DNA from: Bugulina stolonifera
Taxonomy: Eukaryota > Bryozoa > Gymnolaemata > Cheilostomatida > Bugulidae
DNA: 64,000 nt
Assembly (NCBI GenBank): GCA_935421135.1
Contig: OW285187.1
Location: 12,673,929-12,737,928, forward strand
Direction of reading: 5' to 3'
A model generated the notes under the pieces. That model was not told the origin of the DNA. It saw nothing but the letters and a program-made list of their open reading frames with translations, and ran no database searches. This document shows positions 36,775 to 47,144 of this stretch, piece after piece (position 1 is the first letter of the stretch; each line of letters opens with the position of its first letter). The position numbers and the translations under genes are program-made.

Positions 36775-39700
36775 CAAATAGACCCACCTCTACGATGATG
36801 TCGTTGACTCGCCACCAATTTCTTTGACCACCGCGTCCACTTTCCCCCGGGTAGCAAACTCCGATAGGGAGAGAGCGCATCGTGCGCGTGCGATGTCACC
36901 CCCCACCTACGAATGAAGACAATAGAAGAAATGTGAACTGATAAGGGGTGAGTATGAGCGGAAGCTGCGCTAGTATCGTCTACCCCTTTGGTTTGGAGAG
37001 GTAAATGGTTTTTAATGTATTAGCTAGTGTTTTATTGCTCGGTTTTAAGGCTACAACCGGTAAACCCTCCGTTTTGAGGACGGAGACCCCTTACAATAGA
37101 GAGTGAATGTGAAAAAAATTATACGGGTATATGTACAAGGGTTATGATGCACTGTTCGTTTACTCTCCAATTTATCGAATGAAGTAGTCTCATCTCCGAG
37201 AAATCAGTACTAGCATTCTATAGGACTCGTACTCACCCCGTCTTCTGCAACCTTCCGCTTACCATAGAAGTAGGTGAGTCCGGTCTTTAGCTGGGTGTAG
37301 CTATACGTTTGGTTTCCTCTTCTGATAAAACCCCGATTGTCCCCTCTCACCGACTCCCCTGTCCTGAGCACGGAGAGGAACTTCTCTTTGGTTAGGGCGT
37401 TTCCTCTTTTGTTTAGTCCTTTGCTGCTATACTTGCTATCACCATCAGCGGACCAGCAAAAGTATGTTTTTGAGTTGAGCGCGATGACCCCCTCCCCCCG
37501 AAACTCCTCCTTAAACAGGCCGGGGGTTCGTGTTTCGTATCGTTGCACCTTCTCACAACATTCCCTCATCTCCCACTCTTGGCCAAGCACCTTGGTCGTG
37601 ATAAAGTCTTCCTTGTGCCTATCGCAGAAGGGTCTGGGAAACCATCTACCATATTCTCTGTAGAACTCTTCTTTTTTATCTTTTCGGATGACCTCATCTA
37701 TACTACGAGCACTCAGAGCCATGTAAGCGCTATCCGTGTCCATTTCTACGTACTCAAAGTCCTCTCTGCTGACGAATCTGTGAAAATAAAACGGACGGGT
37801 TGTAGGGGGGGGGGGGGGGGTTGGGGTTGACACCAAAGAATAAATAGAGAAGGATTTGATAAAATCTTTGTATAGTCTAGTTCTACTTACCTATCCATAA
37901 AGTCGTAGTAGAATTCTAGCATTCTCAACTTGGCTCTCTGGAGGATAACGAATCCTACGACAGATGGAACATCCATTCGAATCTAAAAGAAAGAAAGAGA
38001 GAGAGAGAGTTTACCCTACCACTCAGAAAAAGTTTCGTCAAATCAAGAATCAAAATAAAAAAAAAAGATTGTCAACACTTGCCTTTTTCTTGTGAAGCTC
38101 TATCTCAAAGTAGTTTTCATCAACTTCGTTTAGACTAGAAAAGTGCCTACTCCTCACTTTGACAGCCGCCTCCTCTACTGTCTCCACATACTTGACAGTC
38201 TTATGTTTCTCTTTATTTGTTATGGTCTTTCCGTAGGCTGAATTCCCAACGAGCTTGCTGGTGCTGGCCAAGAGGGCCAGGTCGGGGTTCACATCCCCAC
38301 CTCTTCTTGCGTCTGAGACCGAAGAACCAAAGTCTTTGTAGATGGCTCGTGGGATAAAGTGAACAAACTGATAGATCCTGGTAATTATCAAACCTTGATC
38401 TAGATACCATCTAGCCAGATCGGAGAGTAGTGTGATTCGCTCGCCAAAAAGACTCCCCACGAGCATTCGCTGAGGTCTCTTCAAGAATCCGTTCTGTTCG
38501 GCAAAAGCGCGCATGTGTTCGCTAAGGTGTTCTCTTCCCACGTTTATATTCTTGAAAATAGGTGCCATCTCAGAGAACTTCGCTTTTAGCTCTTCGGGTA
38601 CGGAAATGTCACACTCCACTAAACCATAGTACTCTCCACTACGAATGTTATTGATTATCTTATCGAGGTTGACGTAACCCCTCTCCGGATAGAGAGAAGA
38701 AAAGAAGATGGCGAGAAATGTCCTAACTTCTACATCCGAACGAACTCGCGCTTCCCACTCACACTGCCGAGTGGTGATGAGCTTATAGCCTAGAGCCTTG
38801 ATGTAATCTTCTTTCCTTGCAGTGTCCACCCGGAGCTCTTCATTCGTCATGTTTCTGACACCTTTTCCGTTCCCTCCTAGCTCGCACTCGTGCCCATGCC
38901 AGTAGCAACCGTGGAATTGGTACACCGTCCGACTCTGTTCGCTATAACCATCCACTGGTAGGTTGTGACAGCCTATCCTCATTTCTCCTCCATTCTGTTG
39001 GTGAAGGATGACCTCTCCTCTCTTCCACGATTGGAACTCTAACCAACCATGCGCCACTTTGCTGAACTTTTTAATAGGTTCTAGAGCAAAGCCTCGGCTC
39101 TCTAGCCTCCGCCTGGGATAACCCGTAGGCATATTCCCCATCATACAGTATAGGTAGAGGGCGTTGGCATCAACTCCCAGAATGGACCTACAGGGTTTTG
39201 CGGATGTGCCATACATCTTCTCTCGAATAGAGGTCACTCCAACTTCATGATGTCTGTGAAAGATAATGCTTGGCCCTCCCACGAGGTTATCGCGAAGAGT
39301 ATGGTACAGACTTTTGCTCTCCTCATCGAACAGACATATGGGTTGCGAGTTGCAAAGTTCGTCTCGGAGAGACATTAACCTATGCAGCGGAAGAGCGGCT
39401 TGTGGAGGAGAGTAGCCATAAGGTCGGGCCTCCACCTCCATAAACAACCATCTGATAGCCAAGCCTGGAAGCGAGATTGCGGATTTCAACATGTCAATAC
39501 CCTTTTGTCGATAGATAGAGCTCTGACGTGCAATGGCCTCGATGAATGGGGCCACATCGAGGTTGTTGTACCAGATGAGAAAATCCCTGAACGTTTCCAT
39601 GTTCTCTCTTTCCCACACGACCTGACAGTGGTGATAATCTTGCTCGCTCAATTCTTGCTGAGTCAGCGAGTTGAAAAAACTCTCTCGGGGAGGGAGTCCA

Positions 39701-42700
39701 TAATAATCCAACCTTCTCAGGGAATCTACCCAGTCGTAAGGAAAGAATCCCTTACTCTCTGACACGCCAAATGCCTTCAAGTATTTGGAGTAGTTGAAGC
39801 CCGGTGCGATAAAGTTGCATATGTCAAGGAACCTAAAACGTCTACTCTCCACGCAGGACATACTGTTAACACGCTTAACGATGAAGACAAAATCTTCTCC
39901 CTCCTCCTCTTGTAGAGAGCGAAGCAAAGGTCCCTTTAGTATATTTAGGTCATACTTTTGTGAGTTGAAACCAACCACCGGAACGCTGGAGATGTGCTGT
40001 TCTAACTCTCTTTCTAATCCGGAGAGACCGGACTTCACCCTGTAAGTCGAGACGTTAGAGAACTTTTCGTCAGCAAAGGCTTCTTCTCTATCCGCCCGAT
40101 CCGCAAGGAAAGTAGAGAGTCGCTTGCGTACATCCCGGAATCTTTCTCCGAACAAATCTCCTGCCACGTCAGCAATCTTTGCTATGTAGTGGACGAATTG
40201 ACGAATGCACTTCGTTCCATCCTTGCTGTCGACACTCCTCACAAAGCACTTGGCCTGCTCAAACCCCGGGACGTTAGAACATACAGATATGCTCAGTAAC
40301 TCGTGTCTTGCACTAAAAGTCATTGTGGAGGTGTTAGTTTGTAGGTTGTCTTTTGGCATGAAGCATTCAATATCATAGGTGATATAGTAGGGGTAGTATA
40401 AGAGGTCGGGGTTCACCACCTCTATTCCCGCCACTCGCTTGAGTTTTGTGAATATGGTTGGCGGGGGTCCAAACGTTCCACCAGGGAAAACAAACACCGA
40501 TGCTTCCTCTGGCGAGCACTTATGTCGCCGTAGGCTGGACAAACGTGTGAAAGCGCCATCGCACAACTTGCAGGTGAAACATCTGGCAAACGAATCAACA
40601 TTCTTTATCCAGCTGAAGTGTTTTTCGTACATGTTGACAAAGAGTTTACGGGCTTTGTTTCGTGCCCCAGATGACCAAACTATCGGAGCTACCCCCTCAT
40701 CAGTTAGGCAGAAGACTATTATAGATATGTCAAAATGATCTTCCAAGGCCAGCAGATCACTCGCGCCCACCCCGGGAAAGTCTGACAAAGTTGATGAGGG
40801 TGGGGAAGAAGATCTAGATTGTCTCATGTATTGTTTAAACAAGCGATGTGTTGTGGTCTGAGAGGGGCGATGACAGCAACATCCCTTCTTTGGGTCGCAG
40901 TTACAGTCATACATCATGGCCAAACATCTAAAGAAACACAATTTGTCTGGGTAGGGACGGGCACCTCCTCTGGCCCAAAAGTCTACATCTAGTGCTATCA
41001 CATGTCGGTTGTTAAGTATGTAGTCTGGGAGTTTGCTCACTACACCACCCACCTTGCCAATCTCTAGGAGTTTATAGATGTAGAATGTCAAATTTGCAAT
41101 GTGACGTAAAACCCAAGCGGTGTTCGGTCTCCTTTGTGCTGACCTCTCTCTCAAGTCGAGCTCCTGCACAGATTCGCAAAACTCTCTCATCTCATTCTCT
41201 GCTCTGATCAGTCTTGGCTTGGGGAAGAACGCGGCATTGTTGCTTGATGAGTGAAAGTAGCGCAACTCTCCACTGGTCTTATGCTCGAGGATGACTCCAG
41301 CGCTACAGTTAATCTTCACAGTACAAGGTACTCTCTTCCACATCGCTCTCAATTTAGTCCACACCTCTTCATCTCCTTCATCTTCACATTCCCCTCTCCA
41401 CACTCGAACGTTGAGAATGTCTTCTACAGGACGAGAGTGTATTGTGGACCTGATCGAGCTCCAATAGCGGGCTAGTAGCACCCCCATCTCATCCCCCTCT
41501 TCAGCTGTTGGAGGTTTGGACCAGAAAACATCATCAAACTTCTCTGCATCCCCCTCATCTTTTTCCGCCTTGGCCTCGCTATGAAATCGTCTCATGTGAT
41601 GACCTAGCTTTCTCCTCCCATCAAAACATCCGCCACAAACCGGGCACTTGTGTGGGTGAGCCTGTGCATGCATTCTCTTCGTGTGCCTGTCTAGAGAAAA
41701 CGCTGTTTTGAGAACCAGACCGCATAGTTGACAAGTGTGCTCGGCCTGACGAGAGCTCTCCCCCCCTATAAAAATACAAAATAGTAGGGTGTAAGTTATT
41801 CTTTTACCTCATACTACTATTAGCAATCCACAATTGTTACCAACTACCTCATTTAGCACTAACCTTTTTTACTTGTTGACATCTCTGATCAGGTGCTGAC
41901 TAGTAGGTAAGTGTCTCTGTTTAGTCTCCCTATAAAAAATATATAGTAGTAGGGTGTAAGTTAATTTTTTTTGTTTTTGGCTCAATAGCGTTATATACAA
42001 TAGACACTTCACAATTGCTGCCGATTACCCTATTTAGCACTAACCTTATGTTGTACTTGTTGACATCTCTGATCAGGTGCTGACTAGTAGGTAGCTGTCT
42101 CTGTTTACTCTCACTCTGTTGACTAGAAGCTGATTGTTCATACTGCTAGAGTGAGAAACTCATACCTTAAATAGTAGTATTCAGTGGGCGGAGTCTAACC
42201 ATTTCCCCACCCTTGGCAATACCACCCCGATGTGAATCCGAAGCCTCCCGATGTGAGTCCGAAGCCTCCCGATGTGAATCCGAAGCCTCCCGATGCATCC
42301 CGATGTGAATCCGAAGCTTCCCGATGCATCCCGATGTGATTCCGAAGCCTCCCGATGCATCCCGATGCACCCCGATGTGAATTGACACATCGGGATGCAT
42401 CGGGAAGCTTCGGAATCACATCGGGATGCATCGGGAAGCTTCGGAATCACATCGGGATGCATCGGGAAGCTTCGGATTCACATCGGGATGCATCGGGAGG
42501 CTTCGGATTCACATCGGGGTGCATCGGGAGGCTTCGGATTCACATCGGGATGCATCGGGAGGCTTCGGATTCACATCGGGGTGCATCGGGAGGCTTCGGA
42601 TTCACATCGGGGTGCATCGGGAGGCTTCGGATTCACATCGGGGTGCATCGGGACACATTGGGATTGGATAATAAAAAGGGAGGAGTCAAGAAATGAGCAG

Positions 42701-45700
42701 ATGTATAAAGGGAGAGTGGGATCACAGTCTCAGCATTCAAAGTTCAGCACATCACTACTGTACAGGAACACTACTACAATAGTACATTATCAATGGATAC
42801 TGACAACATAGTCCAGAACCAAGAAGAGTTATTTGCGGGCTTAACGGACTCACAAATGGATGGAATTATTGAAGAAGAAGAGTGCAGTCAGAAGAGGAAA
42901 GAAGAGGTGGATGCGTTAAAAGAGGCACGGAAGAAGGGGAAAATAATAGGAGTGGGGAGTCTTGCCCGAAAGGATCTTTCTAACATGGCGGACTCTCCGT
43001 CCTCCCCGGAGCGGGCCTCGGATAGGGGCGAGACCACAACAACCAAGAAGAGGAAGAACCCAAAAGGAGATGAAATCTGTGCTAAGAAAAAAAAGAAACC
43101 CCAGGTGATTGTAATATCAGATGATGATGATGATGGCCACGGAGCCGATACGGCTACGGAAGAAATGGATGGTGGTGAGACGACGAAGGGAAAAAAAGCT
43201 ACCAAGTCCCCTTGCAAGGGGAAGAAAAAGAGCGGGGGACTAAGCCTGGAGAAAGCTCGTGCAGTGGCGGCAACCCTAATGTAAGTAGCCCTATTCGTAT
43301 ATCTATAAATTACCGTACTATCTTTCTCCCGTTTAACCACTTTGTCGGATCTATATACACCACTTTCATTATTGTAGGAGCATGGGAGCGGAGAAGAGGA
43401 GCTCTCTGCAGACAACGGTGAAGCTGTCGGAGCTAGAGCCAGGAACTGTGCTAGAAGTGAGTGGAGGTTCGGTGGTTGAAACGGCATTCGGAAAAGCATT
43501 CTTAGCCAGGGCAAGCTATGTGGATGACAAGGGGATGAGACATTGCATCAGCTTTCACACCAACATTCGTCACGCCATGCCCAAGCTAGCGGATGTCAAA
43601 GAAGAGGAGCTAAAGGACCTTACCCTTCCACCTAGGATCATGGTGTACTTGGGACAGCAGGAGACCGCTAAAGGACAAAACACATTCAACCGTATTGAGA
43701 GCGTGTGCTCCCTGCCAGGAGCAGCCATGAAAAAGCTGGCCGGTGACTTGAGAAAGAAGACCTTGGCCCAGTTGGAAGAGTTTTTTCGAGTGCAAACGCT
43801 ATCTTCCTTCCCCGTTGGTTCTGTGCTGGTGGTGACCGCGCTCCGACCCACATACGTCCCAAGATGCGGTGATGGTGATAATGCGAGCAACTCCATTGCC
43901 ACCTACGAGTGCCGGATTGGAAACGAAGAAAAAAAGGGAGAAGTCTTCCTTCCGGGACGTCTGGCAGTTTCGATGAAAGAGCTCCTCCCCTCCGTGATGG
44001 TGTACAAGGGACAGAAGACTTCCAAGAGCGGGAGAACATTCTACGATTGTGCCATTCTAGACTCCATCCTCGGCGAGCGTCTCCTCCCCGCCACTGCACA
44101 GTTTTGAGGCAAAAACTTTTGTCATTCACACTCATTCGTGTCTACTTATCAATTGATTTTATATTATTACTCTCAAACTCGTGTATCGTTAGCCTTACTC
44201 ATATTTTTCATAGTCGTATATCGGTTTTTATCGATTGATTTTATATTATTACTCTCAAACGTATTGAAAATTAAAACAAACTCGTGTATCATTACCCTTA
44301 CTCATATTTTTCATAGTCGTATATCAAGTTTTTTATCGCTTGATTTTATATTATTACTCTCAAACGTATTGAAAATTAAAACAAACTCGCGTATCATTAC
44401 CCTTACTCATATTTTTCGTAGTCACATATCAAGTTTTTTATCGATTGATTTTATATTATTACTCTCAAACGCATTGAAAATTAAAACAAACTCGTGTATC
44501 ATTACCCTGACTCATATTTTCATAGTCGTATATCATCTATTCTAGAATACATCACACACCATTACTCTAACCCGTATTTTCCTTCGCTTCACCCTACTCC
44601 AGCCGACGGTCCGCCCGCGAGGGTCGCGACGGGTCGTTGGGGCGGGAGGGCGGGGGAGGGGCGGGGGATGGGCGGGGGGAGGGCGGCGTGGGGCCACGGC
44701 TGGACTCGCGAACGAGAACCGCCGCGAGGCGGAGGGCGAGGCGGAGGGGTTTGGGGTGGGGAGGGGTGGGGAGGGGCGGGGACGGGTGGAGGGAGGACGG
44801 GTGGGGTTCGCGGGGCGGGGGGGCGCGCGCGTACGCGCGCGCCCCCTCGCCTGAGCCGTGGGATGGGGCGAGGGGTTTGCTCTTTAGACTGGGTTCCGCG
44901 GAACAGCCGATGAGGTTTTTGAAACCCCACCCGCGATGGGGGGGAGTAGGTTCTAGGGCTTTGCACATAGAGTGAGGTTTAGGGGAGAGGAGGGGCGAGA
45001 GGACGGGTGGGGTGGTCGTCCGCCCGGGGAGTTTTTGGATCTAGGGCTAATACGACGCGGAAAGGGCCGGGTGTCTGTGTAGATCTGCACTGACTATACT
45101 ACTGTCATGGTATTTATTACAAATGTGCAAAACGTAAGCTGAGCCGATATTATGCAATGTACGCCCATATTTTACTTGTGTAGTGTAGTAATTAAAATAT
45201 AGGAGTATGGCATAAAATATAGGCATATAATATAACTATTACAACATGCTCTAACTTGAAGATGAATTAAGACATTATGACAGTTTGTTCTGAGAAGGAA
45301 TTGAGTCCAGATTGATGTCTCATCTCATTTATGTAGCTAATATAATAATATTGTAATCAGTCAATTTATTAGAAATATAATTGTTACAATGATGTTGACA
45401 AGTAGTGATAGTTGAAGAGAGAGGGGGCAACTCTTAGAAATATAGTTTAATGTATATTATAATATTAATTCATTTCAATAAATGAGAGTACAGCTACTAC
45501 AACATGCAATGAGGTATTGACTGCTATCTATTCACCACTGTACTAATATTATTCATATATTTGTGATTTTAGGAGACAGTGTAACATATGACGAATGCAA
45601 AGAACCATTTGTTGAGAATATGAAAAAGAAGTTAAATTTGGACTTTTTCAAAAACCTATTCCGAATACTCGACAAGAACAAGCAGGTATAATGTTTTAGT

Positions 45701-46043
45701 TTAGCATAAATTTCAAACTATGTAACTGATGACAAGCTAAGATAACTTTAGAATGTTATACCTGGTGCTTCTAGGGAATTATTCCTGCTGAGAATTTGAA
45801 AAAGATCTTATCACAGCTACCAGACACAGACGAGGAGGAAGTGGATGCTATGATAGCAGCCATTGATGATGATGGAAATGGTGAAGTTGATTTCAATGGT
45901 AAGTAAATAAATTTCTTTGGATTCTTTTTACTAACATTCCTTCCAAATATATCTTGTACATTGATCTCATAGATAAAACTGGTTGAACTACTACAGTATA
46001 TTATACAATTGTAGAATTTTATGGCTTGATGTGTGCGGAATAA
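33755..46043 (+). CDS. Calmodulin-like EF-hand protein, five exons
   Basis: Exons 33755-33809 (ATG, MAVDQDPEAFEIPSDKEK), 35467-35613, 45573-45685, 45775-45898 and 46015-46043 (TAA) join in phase to 155 residues. The length and four-hand layout match the calmodulin/troponin C group. Hand 1 (DADGDKVPISKV) and the middle two (around GDSVTYDECKEP and DKNKQGIIPAENL) have lost acidic ligands. Hand 4 (DDDGNGEVDFNE) keeps the canonical D-D-D-G-N-G-E-V-D-F-N-E loop and is the likely Ca2+ site. No membrane or targeting signal. Intron 1 contains a hAT-type element and intron 2 a 9.3-kb Polinton-like element, both leaving splice signals intact. A TATA-like stretch lies at 33690-33705. The gene converges with the tolloid gene. 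Exact orthology is not clear. Confidence 0.85.
33905..34016 (+). repeat. tRNA-like SINE fragment in EF-hand intron 1
   Basis: Contains a B-box match (GGGTTCAAACCCC) preceded by a weak A-box region. It lies immediately before the hAT-type element. Weak evidence. Confidence 0.35.
34047..35290. mobile_element. 1.24-kb hAT-type non-autonomous element
   Basis: Inverted termini CAGGGATGCCCAAA with the perfect 8-bp duplication GTCTATTA on both sides (34039-34046 and 35291-35298). Subterminal GGGACA motifs occur near both ends. No intact transposase: the longest open frames are under 80 codons. Sits in intron 1 of the EF-hand gene. Confidence 0.92.
35784..36327. repeat. Left terminal inverted repeat of element 1
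   Basis: 544 bp, matched by 44560-45103 in inverse. GC-rich against an AT-rich host, with long C/G runs and a perfect 28-bp palindrome (36041-36068, centre GCGTACGC). The one difference I saw from the right copy is G versus A at about 36036. The proline/glycine-rich open frames here are compositional artefacts. Confidence 0.92.
36328..37209. other. Unassigned segment between left TIR and polymerase
   Basis: Contains a (CAT)n run at 36731-36771. Two minus-strand open frames (36394-36627 and 36624-36899) begin with TTG and GTG rather than ATG and have no recognisable domain. The first ends at a donor-like CTCG|gtaagt, so a small spliced gene cannot be excluded. Confidence 0.4.
37210..41882 (-). 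CDS. Protein-primed-type family B DNA polymerase of element 1
   Basis: Four exons: 41864-41882 (ATG, 19 nt), 38083-41765, 37891-37982 and 37210-37777, in phase, about 1,453 residues. Two N-terminal C2H2 fingers (C18/C21/H34/H39 and C47/C50/H63/H68) and a third Cys/His cluster (CKLCDGAF). Exonuclease motifs YDIEC (about 470), FNSQKYD (about 603) and YNNLDV (about 735). Polymerase motifs DANALYLYC (A, about 871), KLVGNSAYGKT (B, about 1174) and MDTDSAY (C, about 1280). FHGCYWHGHEC at about 955 is the Cys/His insert common in Polinton-type polymerases. All catalytic motifs are present. Intron 2 has a GC donor (AAAAG|gcaagt). Probably replicates the element from its termini (inference from the family). 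An alternative start is the Met at 41673, after the first finger. Confidence 0.9.
41775..42125 (-). repeat. Duplicated leader exon of the polymerase gene
   Basis: Two tandem near-copies, about 170-180 bp apart, each with GTCAGCACCTGATCAGAG, ATGTCAACAAGTA and a donor (AAG|gttagtgc). In the proximal copy (41864-41882) the ATG leads in phase into the polymerase. In the distal copy (about 42040-42070) the same ATG meets TAA after six codons, so that exon can only act as untranslated leader or short upstream ORF. Confidence 0.65.
42166..42173 (-). promoter_or_regulatory. TATA-like box, polymerase gene
   Basis: Minus-strand CTATTTAAGG about 30 bp before the likely transcript start and just outside the repeat array; a GACTCCGCCC word lies further upstream. 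Confidence 0.45.
42222..42665. repeat. Inverted array of 31-bp repeats between divergent genes (element 1)
   Basis: Units of 31 bp built from CATCGGG, ATGCATCGGGA and GCTTCGGATTC. To the left of about 42385 the units run in one orientation, and to the right in the opposite one, so the array is a large inverted repeat (junction CGATGTGAATTGACACATCG). Open frames over 80 codons on both strands are artefacts. There are no unique spacers. Confidence 0.93.
42704..42710 (+). promoter_or_regulatory. TATA box, barrel-protein gene of element 1
   Basis: TATAAAG about 30 bp before a CTCAGCATTC initiator-like sequence and 83 bp before the ATG at 42793. Confidence 0.6.
42793..44107 (+). CDS. Tandem barrel-like, putative ssDNA-binding protein of element 1
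   Basis: Two exons, 42793-43280 and 43378-44107, phase 2, giving 405 residues. The first 160 residues are charged and disordered, with Lys-rich NLS-like runs (KKRKNPKGDE, KKKKKP) and VIVISDDDDD, a textbook SUMO-interacting motif. The remainder holds two related domains of about 100 residues. Each opens with an aliphatic strand (PGTVLEVSGG; VGSVLVVTAL) and closes with a P-x-x-M-V-Y-x-G-Q motif followed by a Gly-x-x-x-(F/T)(Y/F) strand (PRIMVYLGQQ; PSVMVYKGQK). The repeat layout suggests OB-like barrels, so a single-strand DNA-binding partner for the polymerase is a reasonable inference. I do not recognise a named family. It is divergent from the polymerase gene across the 31-bp array. Confidence 0.75.
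44130..44550. repeat. 105-bp subterminal tandem repeat of element 1
   Basis: About four copies of a 105-bp unit containing GATTTTATATTATTACTCTC, AAATTAAAACAAACTCG and CTCATATTTTTCATAGTCG, starting just after the stop codon and ending at the right TIR. Open frames across it are artefacts. Confidence 0.9.
44560..45103. repeat. Right terminal inverted repeat of element 1
   Basis: Inverse of 35784-36327 over 544 bp with one visible substitution. It ends CTATACTACT next to the 6-bp duplication. Confidence 0.92.
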
Positions 46044-47144
46044 TGAAGAAGACCGAGGTATGCATTTCATACAAAAATGCTGAATGTAGCTGAAGTATAT
46101 AATATTGCTATGGGAATAATATTAGGCTCGGAGAAAGATAATCATATTTCTTGCTTACATTACAAAACATAAATTATCTCTTACTTAAAAGTAAATTAGA
46201 CATTTTGCATCTTGTCAGAATTTTATTTAAAGAATAATATCACCATTAAAATTTTGCTAAACCGTATATAAATGTATTTTATCAGCGTTTTCTTAGCTTA
46301 CATACAGTACATACATGTACATGTTTATAAATTGTTGTTATTAGATCAACCTAGCAATGAACAAATAATATATATCAAATACAAACAGTAAAACTATTTT
46401 CATTATGAATATTGTTTCATGGTGTTCCTAAGTACATGTACATTGTACATCTATTTATCGTGCAAAAATAAATACTAATTTCTAAAAAAATATAACCACC
46501 ACATACATAACATTATAGTAACTCTGATGTGTATAATATTATATCACTTAGAGATATCTATTTACATCAAATAAAGTGTAGGTTGGATATCACATTAGTG
46601 ATGCTAACTACAAAATAATATTAATATAATATTTATGTGACAATGGCACAAAACGGCAATGTGTGACAGACAGTTAAAATACTCAGGTCAATCTTAAATT
46701 ACTTGAAAAGTAATGTGAATATGCTACCAATCACAATGCTTGTTGCTTCAGAATTATGGTAGCAAAATTAGTAGTTTTCTCCCCATACGCTATGAACATC
46801 TAGCCACAAATTAACAAAGTTTTAGTAATATTTGCATCTGAGCAATCTACACGGCAACACTGATTGAGATTAGAACTAGAGCTAGCATTATAATCTACCA
46901 CTAGAATTTATCATTTCACAAATAGAGTTATTCTTTGTACTAAATAAATTCCTACAGTTAATAGAATTATACAGCAGCTAAATACATGTTCTGGTATAAA
47001 ATACTTTTAACCTGATGTTGAGATTGTACAGCGAAGTTTTAAAAGAGCATTGGAACCAGAAAAAATATTTTCTATGTGGCAATGGCATAGCTTTGTGTTG
47101 AGAGTTACGATATCATGCAAATAATTTCCTCAATAGAGATTACA
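46044..47144. other. Convergent 3' flanks of EF-hand and tolloid genes
   Basis: No gene. AATAAA signals for the + strand EF-hand gene lie near 46466 and 46570. AT-rich, no repeat recognised. Confidence 0.55.

Larger units (their letters stand above)
35784..45103. mobile_element. Polinton-like element 1, complete, 9,320 bp
   Basis: Flanked by GTCATG on both sides (35778-35783 and 45104-45109), a 6-bp target duplication. Starts AGTAGTATAG and ends in its inverse, with 544-bp terminal inverted repeats. A 5'-AG start with short tandem repeats, a 6-bp duplication and long TIRs are published hallmarks of Polinton/Maverick elements. It encodes a family B DNA polymerase (-) and a tandem barrel-like protein (+), divergent from a central 31-bp repeat array. 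No integrase, packaging ATPase, cysteine protease or capsid gene is recognisable, whereas classical Polintons are 15-20 kb and carry them. The TIRs differ by one visible substitution, so insertion is recent. It lies in intron 2 of the EF-hand gene. Confidence 0.92.

Noticed and set aside
36394..36899. Two minus-strand ORFs as an extra element 1 gene
   Set aside because: They start with TTG and GTG, contain a Met run from (CAT)n, and show no recognisable domain. Kept only as an unassigned segment.
42167..42811. Open frames with HIGMHREASDSHR-type repeats
   Set aside because: Tandem-repeat artefacts on both strands of the 31-bp array.
42888..43514. 208-codon minus-strand ORF
   Set aside because: Antisense shadow of the barrel-protein exon; the sense frame has ATG, splice sites and domain repeats.
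35784..45103. Element 1 as an integrated virus with capsid genes
   Set aside because: No capsid, ATPase, protease or integrase signature could be seen; only the polymerase supports a link to virus-like Polintons.
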